Part shown: positions 11,740-23,700 of the stretch, one piece after another
Position numbering within the stretch: position 1 is the stretch's first letter
How the letters are laid out: each line of letters starts with the position of its first letter
Assembly: GCF_024139115.2 (NCBI RefSeq)
Contig: NC_085140.1
Location: 232,130,371-232,194,370 of the forward strand
Length of the DNA: 64,000 bases
DNA from: Armigeres subalbatus
Lineage: Eukaryota > Arthropoda > Insecta > Diptera > Culicidae
Direction of reading: 5' to 3'
Position numbers and translations under genes: made by a program
The notes under the pieces: model-generated
The model's database searches: none
Seen by the model: the letters and a program-made list of their open reading frames with translations, nothing else
What the model was told of the DNA's origin: nothing

Positions 11740-12470
11740 GCGTATTCATTCGTTGGGCGCCGTGGAGATCTGCAACAAGTCGAGGAGAACACGGTACCTC
11801 TGCCGAGCGTCCGTCGGGGCATGCAGCGTCGTATTGTCAGCCGACGAGGGTGCTACGATGAGCTATTGTTGATGATGAGGAGAAAGCACCAGCCGTAGGC
11901 GCAGAAGAGCAGCCAATGGTGCGGTATGCGAACGCCAGCGGTGCGCCGGCTAAGAATGATCGCTCTGCGGCCGAGCGTTGAAAATTGGAGACACTTCGAT
12001 CGATGATACGTCGTCGACACGGTTGGCAAACGTTGGCGGTCCGCACAAGTGAAGCGATCTCGGCAGGGCTCGTGACACGTGCCGAATTCTTTTGTATGGC
12101 GACCAGTTGTACGAATACGTGTCCGCGGCGTGTATCGCACCGTGAAAGTGGTGTTGGAGACACTGGCTGTACCCTTCCTGGCCGGTAGGAAACACTTTTG
12201 CCGTCGGTCGTCGCAGAATGCGGACGCTAAGGACACCGGCGATTGCTTGGGTGCGATCGACGCAGAATTCGTATAAGCGTGGAAGCGGTGTGTTCGATTG
12301 GAGGCTATTTGTTAGCTTGGATGCGGTTCACGCCGGTTCAGAAAGCCAAAGGTTCACGCTTAGCAACTTCAGGACACGTGGCAATCACATGCAGGTCACT
12401 GCGGTCGCGACGAACGGCGTCCGAGTAAGGATCCTCGATGCGGGGTTTTACAGCTGAGCCACTCCACCAA
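11740..12470. other. GC/CpG-rich segment of unknown nature
   Basis: About 730 bp is strikingly richer in G+C and CpG than its surroundings, which opens overlapping ORFs on both strands (60-127 codons). None has a recognisable domain. The right edge, read on the minus strand, begins 'ggtggagtggctcagctgta', which looks like a tRNA-type A box. The left edge carries 'tgggcgccgtgg', loosely like a retroelement primer-binding site. It may be part of a retrotransposon or a CpG-rich exon region, and I cannot decide. Confidence 0.35.
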
Positions 12471-14877
12471 AAAACCCTATGATGATAGGGTTTTGAAACC
12501 TATCAACAGTTTACATTAATCACCGACTTTTTGTAACATGAAACATTGCCATTAGCTTACCTAGCTCTCGACAATCTCAGTCGAGATAAGAAAACTCAAC
12601 GCCTGTGTTTTGAATGGGTTCGGCTCTATCTGCGCGGTTTTGTGGTAAAATCTGTGTTTTAGTTACAATTATTCACAATTAACAGATTAAATCTACCTGC
12701 AACTCAAATCTTTCCCTTTCACTATCCGAAACTAGCGTCAAAGTTCACAATCTTTTCCTCACGTGTTTTTTTGCAACTTTTGTTTTACAAACGGTCTCGT
12801 TTACCAGGTCGTTCACATGCGAATGAAGCCTGCTACCCATCGGACAATTGGATTGGCCTTAACCTTAATTCGCTCGTTCTAACTAAAAGGACAAAAGAGT
12901 TCTCTCTATACCTCCGATATGAGAAGGTAGGCACGAAGGTCCCATTGTCATGATCCGTATCACTTGGTCCCCACGCGTTTCTATCCCACTCGATAAATGA
13001 GAGCATCAATCGGTGAGTGGGCCGTAATTTTAGAAACTGGAGTGTTCTTAGGCTGAACTACATGCAGTCAGTTTATTTCCCCGAATGACTGGCAGATGAC
13101 GTTAATAGTAAGCTGTATATTTAAATGTTTAAGGCAAAGGCCGACTGACTACTCGGACTCAATTAATCGTTACAACCTTACGGCCCTCAACCACGATTCA
13201 AGCATAAGCGATTCAAGCATCAATTCGTGGTTCGATACACCATTTTCTTCATAATTCCGCAAAAATTTTATCATCTTTTGCACGAATCCTACAAACATTC
13301 TCATTAAATAATGGAAAGATACAATGGATCGTATGTTTCATTAGATAAACTTTCAACGTCATTTCATGTGAATAGGTAATTTTAAGTCAAATTACTTAAC
13401 AAATACCTTCATCATAATTTAGATCTATTATTGATTGCAAAAAGTATTTTGATCTGTAAAATGATACCAAAAAAGTATTCTTTTAACTCGGGAAGTTGAA
13501 ACACGTGAGAGTTTTGAGAGGATTCGCAACAGCTGATCGATATAGAGAGGAGTGGAATCAAACGCACGTACCAATCATGAAACTTCAATGCAGGCATAGT
13601 TAAAAACAAGCATCCAATAATTGTATTTATGAATAATTGTATAATAATATCAGGTAGTTGGCACAGTTATAAGTGCAGTGTTTATGTACAGTACAAAGCA
13701 AGGAATTGCCTAGAATAAGTTTTACAATTGGCTTTCTTCAGTAGTGCGTTATGCATCATCCCCACCTAAAGCATTGTTTACGTTTCGGAAAAAAGTTTCT
13801 TTGAGAGTATCGCGAGAGCGAGAGCAACACAACTGCCATGGTTTCAACTAGCAGTAAATCTCAAAATTATGCGGCAGCCAACAATTAAATTAGGCAATTT
13901 GTTTGAAGGCACAACATGAGGGCTAGAACATGTAGCCTTTTTGCAATTGAAATTTTTAATACAGTTTTCATTTTTCTAAACTTTTTCACTTGCAAATATG
14001 GTGAATATTTGGGAAATAAATGATTCATTTAATAGGATTTTCGATAGCATGTCCTTGGTAAGCGTGCTATTGGGGGAATCTAAAACGCACTCTCAAAATC
14101 AGTGTGGTAGTATTTTACATGCAACCAATTAGAATTCACGCTCAAAAAGATGATTTGATTTTCTCTATTTGTTTGCATGCTGTCTTTATTCAACGCAAGC
14201 AAAATGACTGGTACTATGAACAGCAACCCATCTTTATCTTTCGTATGTTCAAAATCAACAATCACTCGTCCCAAGTGGGCTGAAAAATTATCCACCTGAT
14301 AGGGACAAGGATGCCGACATTTTGTCCATTTCTCTCGAGACTTTCGCTGGTTTAAATGAGATATTGCGGACATTCAACGTCGTTTTTTGCTATTTGGCGT
14401 AAAAACCAAATGTAAGCAAGCCGGCTGGTGGAATAATTCTGGTTGGAAATGCAATATATGAAGATTTATAACGATGTGCTCAACCGTAGCATAATGAGCC
14501 AAGGTTTGAGCCGTTACCCCTATGGTGCAGATATTTCAGTTGATATTTTGATATTTCGGGTACAGAATGCAACATTTACCCTAACTAAGGAAATAGATTG
14601 GATGAACATGTTTCAGAAAGAAAAATGAATAGCGAGGATTGGAATATTTCTACTATTTTTTATTTCATTGGTGACAACTTGCTACCCATGCTAAAGTTTA
14701 ACAGCCATGATGCATACATAGATTTGAAAATAACAAACAGCCATATAAAATTGATCTAAATGCGCTACTGGTTAGCCTACCACTGCAAGTTACCTCATGT
14801 GACTGTACCAAAAATGGTAACCCGGAAAAGGTCCAATTTATTTTCAATAGTTTTTCGTTCCAATTCCTAGCAAAAAC
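12471..14877. other. Long spacer without recognisable genes
   Basis: About 2.4 kb. ORFs are at most 97 codons and none has a domain. A GAGA-like string (gcgagagcgagagc, near 13811) is the only regulatory-looking motif. I see no repeat that matches elsewhere in the window. Confidence 0.35.
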
Positions 14878-15343
14878 CTTCTTCGTTTTTTTCTCATTGC
14901 ATTCCATCCCCCACTGGTACATTGCCGTCTCGCTGCTTAGTGTTCAATCAGCACTTCCACAGTTAGGGAAGATCCATTAATTACGTAACGCAAAAATTTG
15001 ACTTTTTCAAACCCCCCTCCCCCCTATGTCACACTTTTTGTATGAAGCTTCTGAAAATTTTGTATGGATCGTCACACTTCACTGAACCCCCCTCCCCCCT
15101 CTAAGCGTTACGTAATTTGTGGACGTTCCCTTATTAACCGCGAGGTTTCTAAGCCAAGTTACCATTTATGCATTCGTATATCATGAAGCTAACACGATGA
15201 TACTTTTTCATGCCCAGGAAAGTCGAGACAATTTTTAAACCGAAAATTGTCTAGACCGGCACCGGGAATCGATCCCAGCCACCCTCAGCATGGTCTTGCT
15301 TTACAGTCACACATCTTACCGAGGAGGAGGTAGGAGGGCCCCT
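14878..15343 (-). mobile_element. Feilai-type SINE, minus strand, interrupted
   Basis: Read on the minus strand, this follows the same order as the full copy at 48617: tRNA-like head, B box near 15266-15277, 'ctaggcaattttcgg'-like body, 'catgatatacgaatgcataa', and a 3' portion ending near 14890. It is split by the MITE at 14966-15130. The head is diverged in its A-box region. Confidence 0.85.
14966..15130. mobile_element. 165-bp MITE with TTA target duplication, copy 1
   Basis: The ends read GGGAAGATCCATTAATTACG and, inverted, CGTAATTTGTGGACGTTCCC. The trinucleotide TTA is duplicated at 14963-14965 and 15131-15133, and the insertion falls within 'cagTTAttaac' of the SINE. A 3-bp TTA-like target is typical of PIF/Harbinger-type elements. 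The interior has C-rich runs (cccccctccccc). A sibling is at 42248-42413. Confidence 0.85.
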
Positions 15344-15784
15344 ACCTTATGACAGTCCAAATCCTGCAAGAAAACTTCACTATGGTGCTACTGCCGCTTA
15401 CAAAAGCCACTGATTGATTTGATATCACTTGAGTTATATTTTCCCGCAAGTTTTGGACTGCTGATTGGTTGCTCTTGAGTTAGTTATTGGAAAGACTCAT
15501 GATTAAAAGGTAATCTGTATTTTTCAGGGCCAAACAATTCACATGAGAAAGAAGAGCATTAGAGTAAATCAGAATTTTAATCAAGGAAAGGTCGAGCCGA
15601 GCCAAATTTTCTTGAAAGTGCAAAACATAATTGCAAAATCACTTGCGCTCATCCGAGAGAGAGAGACGCTGCAAGAGTTCATTCGCATGGATGGCGTATA
15701 TAGCGTTTCAGCGGAAAATCATCTAGTGGCGTCAATAACTGTGAAATTGATCCAGAGTGCGACGCTGCAATCAACCCTCCCCAC
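15344..15784. other. Spacer between SINE and retroelement leader
   Basis: An 85-codon ORF (15543-15800 plus) has no recognisable motif and reads into the retroelement leader. No gene is supported. Confidence 0.3.
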
Positions 15785-16268
15785 GGCCTCTGCGACTTAG
15801 GGGGCCTGCCTAGGACGTGGTGGGGCTTGACAGCGGGCTCTGTTAAACCTCTACAAAAAGCTGCATGTTTCCGCAAGCAAGCCCTGTCAAAGCGACCGTG
15901 TGCCGCTCAAAGCGCACAGGAGCCCAAGGAGTGCCAATTGGCACATCAGGATCAATGCCAGCAACATCCTAATTATGGCATTCTGGCCGCGTGTTAACGG
16001 ACCTTACCTTGTCTTGGATATAGTAATATTATGAAAGCGAGGGATAGTAGTCTGACATTCTACTCTCTTAGTAGAGGCGGGTGACACTGACTCGAAACGG
16101 CAAGTGGGCTAACGGCTAGGCTGTCCCCCAAAACCGTGGTGGGCCTTGTAGCACTCTGTCCAATCCTGCCACCTAACTTTGCCTGCTGGGTGGGAGTAGG
16201 CTCAGATGCCCTTTTCTGATTTTCGCTGATCTGGCTCTGAACACGCCGTAGGGCATGTAAAGATAACC
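15785..16268 (+). promoter_or_regulatory. 5' leader of non-LTR element, shared module
   Basis: Positions about 15800-15915 ('gcctgcctaggacgtggtgg', 'cagcgggctctgtt', 'aagcgaccgtgtgccgctca') are nearly identical to the leader of the minus-strand element at 58800-58925. They are clearly related to 54560-54665 at the head of a poly(A)-tailed element. Here the module precedes a decayed gag. Non-LTR elements carry internal promoters in their 5' leader, so a promoter role is plausible but inferred. Confidence 0.6.
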
Positions 16269-18260
16269 ATGGGATCATTAAAGGCGACTGCTATAGTAGG
16301 ATTCGACGGTAGCCACAAGGGGGACAATGAGTTACAATGTTACAATGTTACCAGTTACCCAGTTACAATGAGTGAAGCAAAACCAAATAACTCTTTTGAT
16401 GATGCGTTAAGCATGGAGGTTAGGGTGGCTCAAAAACACTCTTTCAAATTTCTTAATGAGCCGCCCTATTATTTGGTTCTATTTGATGCCCTGATGCTCT
16501 GGACAAAATTTCAGCCAAATCGGTCAACGTTTGGGCGGAGCTAAACTCGTTGGAAGTTTATATGAAAAAATGTATGCAGAAACAAAGAAAAACAGTGATT
16601 TGTAATTGGATGGCACAATTTACGATCAAGAACTATGGTTCACATTCAGTTCTTGTAGAATTAAATACAGAATGCTATGCTGAAAACCGCGAGAAGATTG
16701 AAGCTTTTTAGGCAAAGTTATTAGTATTTTACTGGAGTGTTGTAGGTGAATTTATTTCTTTTCAAAGGTAAAAGAAACGAAATTTGCTCAAACCCCACTT
16801 CAGAGAAATGCTAATAACGTCGCCGGGCAAACTCTAATCTTCTCGCAATTTTCTGCATAACATTCTGTCATAAATTCTTCGAGATCTGAATGAGTATTAT
16901 AGTTCTTGATCGTAAATTGTGCCGTCCAACTGCAAATCACTGTTTTTGGATTTTTCTGCATACATTTTTTCCATATAAACTTCCAACGAGTTTAGTACCG
17001 CCCAAACGTTGACCGATTTGGCTGAAATTTTTTCCAGAGCATCAGGGCATCAAATAGAACCGAATAATAGGCCCATAAAAAAAATGAAAAAAGTTTTTTC
17101 CATACTAATTTGAGCCACCCTAATGGAGGTGGTAGACCCCTTTGCCTAGGGAGGTTTGGCGAGGTCTCCTCCCAGAGAGGCGGAGAGCGGAGTGACGGAG
17201 GCTGCAACCAGCTGTCGCCGAGCAACTCGAACGCAAGGCAGAACATCAGTAAGGAACTGAAACAGAACCTTCGGATGCTTCGCCAGGCTGTTTGAGTCGC
17301 AAGACAAGAACAGGATGCGTTTATCAGGCGGGTGGTGGGAAGAGAGAAGGCCGACAAAGGTGCTCAATGTCTTCCTTGGAGGAGCAACCATGGCCCACGA
17401 GGCGATTGATTTCGCCTTGACGGCTAATAAAGAAAAGACTGTGCCTAACCCGAAACGGCTCAGGCAGCAATCCGGCGAAGGCGAAGGCTTTTCGGCCTAA
17501 CAAGTCTAAAGACAGGTGCAAGTCACCGGGCCGCAAGAAGGTACCAGCCAGCCTGTGCCATCGGCACAAGGGACTGAAAATCCTTGCCAGCTGGTCAGTA
17601 AGGCAAAGCAGAAGTCGAACGCATCTCGACCCGCAAAGAAAGCTAAGGACAGAGGCGAGGCCTTGTTGGTGAAAACTGATAAGGCAAAGTACGCTGAAGT
17701 CCTTAAATAGATGCGGGCGGCCGAAAAGCTTTCGGCGCTGAGTCAGGACGTGCGAAATTATCTTGGTTCTGAAACGCGAAGCGCAGGCTAGTTGGACTGA
17801 CTACAGGAAGCTGGCCCAAGATGGTCTTGGGTGAGGTCGTTGGGGGCGGAAGTTACCCTCCAGTGCAAGCAACTGGACGAGGTCACGAACGCGGACGACG
17901 TCGTCTCTGCCGTCAGAGACCAGTGCGTTACAGAGGTCGACAAGACCTCTGTACGCCTAAGAGGCGGTCCCTTTGGCACGCAGGTAGCCTACCTTAAGTT
18001 ACCGGTTGTGGAAGCCAAAAAGGTAATGGAGGACTGGTTGGTTGGAGGAGGTTGGGATACAAGTCCTACAACTGTAAGGGCCCAGACCGTAGCAACCTGT
18101 GTCGTTGTTGTGGTGAGGAAGGGCACAAAGCGCATGAATGTGATAAGGCACCAACGTGCCTTATCTGCGCCGGGTAGAAAGCAAGCCTGTAACCACGTTA
18201 TGGGTGGGTCTTTGTGTCCCATCGGAGAGAAAACTAAAAATAAGCCGTGCAAGTAACACA
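16269..18260 (+). pseudogene. Decayed gag (ORF1) of an R1/LOA-like non-LTR retrotransposon
   Basis: Starting at ATG 16269, the reading frame is broken by several frameshifts and stops and by the MITE at 16421-17122. Recognisable blocks remain. There is an Arg/Lys-rich N-terminal half and a segment at 17831-18030 reading GAEVTLQCKQLDEVTNADDV and then GPFGTQVAYLKLPV, typical of insect gag proteins. A CCHC zinc knuckle lies at 18100-18141 (C-x2-C-x4-H-x4-C, GEEGHKAHEC), followed by a partial second knuckle and 'ACNHVMGGSLCP'. Gag of this type binds element RNA for ribonucleoprotein assembly. Just downstream, 18255-18365 in broken frames resembles the beginning of the endonuclease ORF2 (LNH, then VALLSDPYN-like). 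The rest of ORF2 is absent, so the copy is dead. Confidence 0.75.
16421..17122. mobile_element. 702-bp hAT-like foldback MITE, copy B
   Basis: Same family as 2877-3585, with TAGGGTGGCTCA...TGAGCCACCCTA ends and the same interior blocks. A perfect 8-bp duplication ATGGAGGT flanks it at 16413-16420 and 17123-17130. It interrupts the retrotransposon gag, so it inserted after that copy. Confidence 0.92.
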
Positions 18261-18448
18261 GCTGAGTCTTAACCACTATGCGCAACTGCCCAGCAGCTGT
18301 TGTGGCAGTCGGTCTCGGAGTCGAGGACTGATGTCGCCCTCTTGTCCGACCCGTACAACGTCCCACACTGGTTCAGAAGCCCCCAAAACGTGCGTTTTTA
18401 AGTTTTCGACCTGAAAACTACATTTTAGAGTCATGATGTCTTCAGAAG

Positions 18449-19896
18449 AGTTGAAGAATATTTCTTGGGCTTTCTTTTGATAAGAAAATATCAATGATCT
18501 ATCCACCTTGAAGGGCGGTATGAAATAAAAAATTTACGCAGATGTACAAAAGCAGTGGTTGTTCTCTGCAATGTTAATAAGAATGTGAATTGGAACATCT
18601 TTTCTGAAGACACAATATTGAACAAACGGTTTTGTAAGGAATTAGAACACGTTTTGTATGAATGACCCCCAAAAATCATATTTTGAGCATAACTTTTTTG
18701 GAAATGATTTAAGCACTATGGTTTGTTCTAGAAAGTTGTGCATAATGACAAAAAACATGTTTGTCTAGAAGACTACTTTGATCTATCTTGAAACCTGTCA
18801 ACGTTATTAGGGAATCTTTAGAAAAAATAGTCAATTTTCACATCAACACCCCATGCAAAGCGGCAAGAGGCGGCAAGCCAAACAGCCACCATGTGAAAGA
18901 TTCGGTTTTAAGCTACCGAATGCACAATGTTTTGTTTTGTTCCGTCGTGTTCCACTATTGTTTTGAATCAACTTAAAATAGTCCTTAATGTACGTTTTCA
19001 GTACAACTGTTATGTAAACAATTAAACAGTGGCTAACATGATTGTTTATTTATTGCATAGTAACAATCTCCATCAAGACGAAACAGCCACATTTAAGACG
19101 AATGGCTGTCATTTGTCGAGATTGTAACCATGCAATAAATAACTAATCATGTTAGCCACTTTTTAATTGTTTACGTAACAGTTGTACTGAAAAACGTACA
19201 TTAAGGTCACTCCTGACAGAATCCAAGTTTCAAAGTGTTCGCGTTTTCGGGGGCACACCACTCGATACGGAGGCGGCGGACAACTGTCATTTTTGTTGAT
19301 TCAGCTTTGCTGCGTCGCAGCATGCGTGAAAAAGTAAAAATGACAGTTGTGCGTTGCCTTAAGGACTATTTTAAGTTGATTCAAAACAATAGTGGAACAC
19401 GACGGAACAAAACAAAACATTGTGCATTCGGTAGCTTAAAACCGAATCTTTCAGATAGTTACTGTTTGGCTTGCCGCCTCTTGCCGCTTTTCATGGTGTA
19501 TTGATGTGGAAATTGACTATTTTTTCTAATGATTCCTTAATAACTTTGACAGGTTTCAAGATAGATCAAAGTGGTCTTCTAGACAAACATGTTTTTTGTC
19601 ATTATGCATAACTTTCTAGAACAAACCATAGTGCTACAGTCATTTCCAAAAAAGTTATGCTCAAAATATGATTTTTGAGGGTCATTCATACAAAACGTGC
19701 TCTAATTCATTACAAAACCGTTTGTCCAATATTGTCTTCAGAAAAGATGTTCCAATTCACATTCTTAATAACATTGCAGAGAACAACCACTGCTTTTGTA
19801 CATCTGCGTAAATTTTTTATTTCATACCGCCCTTCAAGGTGGATAGATCATTGATATTTTCTTAACAAAAGAAAGCCCAAGAAATATTCTTCAACT
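18449..19896. mobile_element. 1.45-kb giant foldback element
   Basis: Arms of about 540 bp (18449-18988 and 19357-19896) are long inverted copies with roughly 95% visible identity. Blocks include 'atcaatgatctatccacctt' and its complement, and 'ggttttaagctaccgaatgc' and its complement. The ends read AGTTGAAGAATATTTCTTGG and its complement. The ~370-bp loop contains a further MITE and a small stem (acaactgtcattttt/aaaaatgacagttgt). No transposase is present. The target duplication is not clear. Confidence 0.8.
18989..19200. mobile_element. 212-bp MITE at a TTAA target (piggyBac-like)
   Basis: Inverted ends TGTACGTTTTCAGTACAACT are flanked by TTAA at 18985-18988 and 19201-19204. The opposite arm of the host foldback retains the uninterrupted sequence CCTTAAGGACTATTTTAAG (19357-19375), so the empty site can be read in the same molecule. 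A single TTAA was duplicated, as in piggyBac-type transposition. Confidence 0.85.
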
Positions 19897-20530
19897 GAAC
19901 AGCCGCTGCATCAATCGAAGGGGTCAAGCGTTACTGGAGGCGCTAGCTGCCGTTCCACGCATGATTGTCCCTTGTACATAGGAAATGTCATTAAACACGG
20001 GACAAATATGCGTATGACGGTAGTCTAGAACAATTGTGATTTAAATATTTGCTCAGAAACACAGGATACCACTTGATGCAAGAACGCTGCCTACTATAAT
20101 AATATCGTGCATGCGATAATGGGTGGAATCGCTTTCACGGATTTCACGGAAACGGCCATATCTCAGGTTTTTGGTGTCTGATCTGTGACATCAATATATC
20201 AATCAATTCAGCAAGAGCTCTAGTTTATGTAAAAAAATATAAAAAGAGTCATCATTTCACCCGAGCAGAAAATACAAGCGCTCAAAAAATAGGATTATTG
20301 ATATGCCCTCAAAAAGTCCGAATTATCTCCGGTGTCCAGCGGTCTAAACATGGATGTGAAACAGTTTCCCAAAACTTGATTAATTTCCCAGTCGAACACT
20401 GTAAGAACCAAAGAAATCGGTTGATTTTTCACAGAGTTATGGTCATTTAAATTTCGATAAAATGTTGCCTGTCCCCATCATTCTGTCCAATCCCTGTATC
20501 TGTTTATCATTTGAGCTAACTTAGTTCAAA
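19897..20530. other. Spacer with one dispersed repeat
   Basis: A second copy of the 'gtacataggaaat...gggacaaatatgc' repeat lies near 19965-20010 (first copy at 7190). The remainder is AT-rich with no gene. Confidence 0.4.
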
Positions 20531-20725
20531 TAGGGGAAAATACGGCTTTGGCAGGTTTTGTTCTATTATTGTCAGGGGGGTTTTTGTCGAGCAAATTTTA
20601 TGAAATTTGGCCACAATATTCTTTGATTTGGAAAGAATGTTTAGGTCAAATTTGAGCATAATCAGTCCTGAAAAACCCCCCTGACAATAATAGAACAAAA
20701 CCTGCCAAAGCCGTCATTCCCCCTA
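20531..20725. mobile_element. 195-bp MITE with ~55-bp inverted arms
   Basis: The left arm 'tacggctttggcaggttttg' and 'tattattgtcagggggg' is mirrored at 20671-20725. The ends read TAGGGG...CCCCCTA with a possible TA duplication. The interior is unrelated AT-rich sequence. Confidence 0.7.
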
Positions 20726-23700
20726 AATCCTAATGAGCAAACATGTTTACATATTTACTAGAGCTCTCAGCTTACAATTATGACCATATGGTTAACAATT
20801 ATACAGGATTTAGACATTTTATCGCAAATACAGTATTGTGGTATTGTAACGCCTCTTCCTCTATCTAAAATTATAAGATTTCCAATGTTGTATATTGCAG
20901 TTGAAAGTTTCCGCCAGGCTTGAATTACTGTTTTTTGGTAGCCCTGGTCAATCACGGAGCAGACATTATGAATCGTACACACAACCTCGGCATGCCAGAT
21001 TTACTTTAAAACCCTAAAAAGAACCATACAATACAGCAAAATCATTAACGTTTTGTTTAGACTGAGTAAATGCAGTGGGTTTCAAAGCAAGGCTTCATTT
21101 GTTTTGCTTACCGTCTCAATCAGTCTATTCTGTGGGTCCATTTTTCATTGACAGAAACCCCATTCCATAACCACAAACATGCAGTCATAAATCATGCATC
21201 GGAGGAGAAACCTACCCCGGACTCCTGTCGTAAATCATTAATTATTAATCCCACCGTCAAGCGTGGCGGCATTAGAGATTAATTTCCTGCTGACATTTTT
21301 CTTTAACGGCGTCATTTTTTGTTCAACCGTCTCAACCCAGCCCCAGTCTTGTCTCACCTGAAAAGCAGAAGTTGTTATAAATTTACATAAACACGTCCAC
21401 TGTGCCACAAAAATGACACACCGAAACGGTCGTCAGTCAACAGCTGTGTTCAACGGCTCAACGCCACGAGGCGCGGTGCGGTTGATCGGTACGGTGCCAG
21501 TCGTGTCAGAACCAGGCCGGGCGCACCGATATCCCCGCGGCTGCCGATTTTATCCACGCTACCAATCGTCCCGCGAGACTTTAGGCATATGGTAAAATCT
21601 AATAAAACCTTCATTTCGGCTTCGCGCGGCAATAACTAATCCATTAGGTTGACTGACAAGCTGATAGTCTGACAAAACTTGATTATCGTCATGATTGATT
21701 TCAAAAGTGTTTCACAGCAGTAATCCTCTTGAATTTGACGGGTATTTCAATGTAGGCCTGTGGGAAATGATGCCGGCGGGGACGTGCCAACACCCGAAAT
21801 TTTGAGCCACACGATTTCTCTGGGTGCAGGAGCTGCTTGAGAATTACGCTTTTCATCGTATCACAAACTCGCAATCTGAGTGATTTAAGTTAATGCCGAT
21901 GTTGTTGTTGTGCCTTTTTTGGGTTGGTTGGCATTTGGTGTTGCCGATGGATTACGCGTTATCTTGAAATGATTGATCGGTTTTTTATGGCGATCACTTC
22001 TCCGAATGTAGAGTCAGCAATGAATTATCGTAATCAGGGTCACTCGACTCACATGCAATGGTAAAACGGCAGTGCCGATATGACTGGTCTACTCGAACCG
22101 TAAATTATAGTGATATGCCGCCCCGAATTCGAAGTCAATATACTTTTATGATTTTGGCTTGCATTCCAGAGTTATTATTAGATGACGAGTCAATCTCACA
22201 ATTTAAACTGATTCAGGTAATTTTGAAAACCTAATTTAAAAAAAACTCGCGGGTGTGTTATGTATGAAGCACAAACGTGTTAGGGCATGTAAGATTTCTT
22301 TACAATTCTTTTGAAGCTAACAAAATCTGCATAAAAACCTGGTAATACAAAATTGCTAGATTCTTATACAAAACATGTAAGCTTTTCGTATACGTATGGC
22401 ATGGAAAGCTTGAAGAATTGGAAGGTAATTGGAATATTCGCTGATTGGGTAATTTCTCTTCCGTTAACCGTAAAAACGTACTAAGTATGTGCTAGTTATG
22501 GAATCAGCTAAGATAGCAAATAGAAATTAGTTTTGTATGATGCTCAGCTACAAAGCAGACCACACTGATGGTCAAATTCGTCTGCTCCCATATGTCACAG
22601 CAAAAAAAATATTTACAAATCCGAAACGACATCGTTCAACTTTCTAAAACGTGCTGCCGAAATCCTTACCGCCACATAAATTATCGGAAATCACCAGCGG
22701 CCATAAAACTCCTATCTTCTGCACGATAAAAGCCATTTTTCTCCATCCCAAGCAGTCATCGGCAAGTCGGGCTCATAAAATAAATTACCTGATGATCGGT
22801 TCGCAGACTCTTCCGATCGCCATTTGGTGATTACGAAAATCGATTGAAATCGAACCATCGCATGGCGGCTGCTGCCACACCACCATCGGAGCTCATTTGA
22901 CAACAAGTTGCAGCCCCGTCCGGTCTTTGGCCGCAGCCTCATCTGTCGGGTTGGGTCGATTGGGTCGTTCTACCCACAGTGCCAGCACACTGTGGGATTA
23001 GTGTAGTTTTATTTATTCGCTTATAAAACATATCAAAGCGCAATAAATAAAGTTCGCCCCGAATGTCGGTAATTTATGGTGTTTCGAATAGTTTCGGAAG
23101 TTTTTGGTCGTACTTTGGTTGGTTCGGTAACGATTTTTTGCCTTACGCTTTTGGTGAACCCAATTGAAAGGCTGTGCATTGGCTACAATAACAGATTTCC
23201 GATGCAATACAAGACAAATGAGCATCTAATATGAATGACTGGCTTTAGTAGAGTTTAGAGTGGACGTTTACACCAAAGAAATATTCGATTAATACTAATA
23301 ATACTTTTATTTCCAATAGTTTCCCCCATATTTTGTTTAGATATTAATTAACTTAAGCATTTGAAAAATGGTCAAACAAACACCTTTTCACCATATGAAC
23401 AAGAATGGAATCACCATCGCTAGGTGGACTATTCAGAGTTTTTATACACAGACGTTCTGTAGAAAACTGCGATGGTGTTTGCTTTCTGAGAGAATCATTT
23501 AATTTACGATATTGTCCTCGATAGGCCGACAAAGGTTATTTGACTGAAAATGGAACAAATTAAGCGTTCATGATTCCTAAATTTATGCCCGCGAAGGTGA
23601 ACACAAACAGTCAAAATAATTTATATGCGCTCTGATTGGGTTCTCATATCTCAACGTGTCCGCCCCTCTATCTGGTGATCGCGAAGGGAGTCGAGCGTTT

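Noticed and set aside
11837..12276. Overlapping ORFs of 61-127 codons as genes
   Set aside because: High GC reduces stop codons on all frames; no frame is favoured and no domain is seen.
12471..12496. Small hairpin resembling a terminator
   Set aside because: Such hairpins have no terminator meaning in a mosquito nuclear genome and it has no associated gene.
21413..21632. GC-rich 60-codon ORFs on both strands as an exon
   Set aside because: Basic, low-information peptides without splice consensus; left as possible regulatory DNA only.
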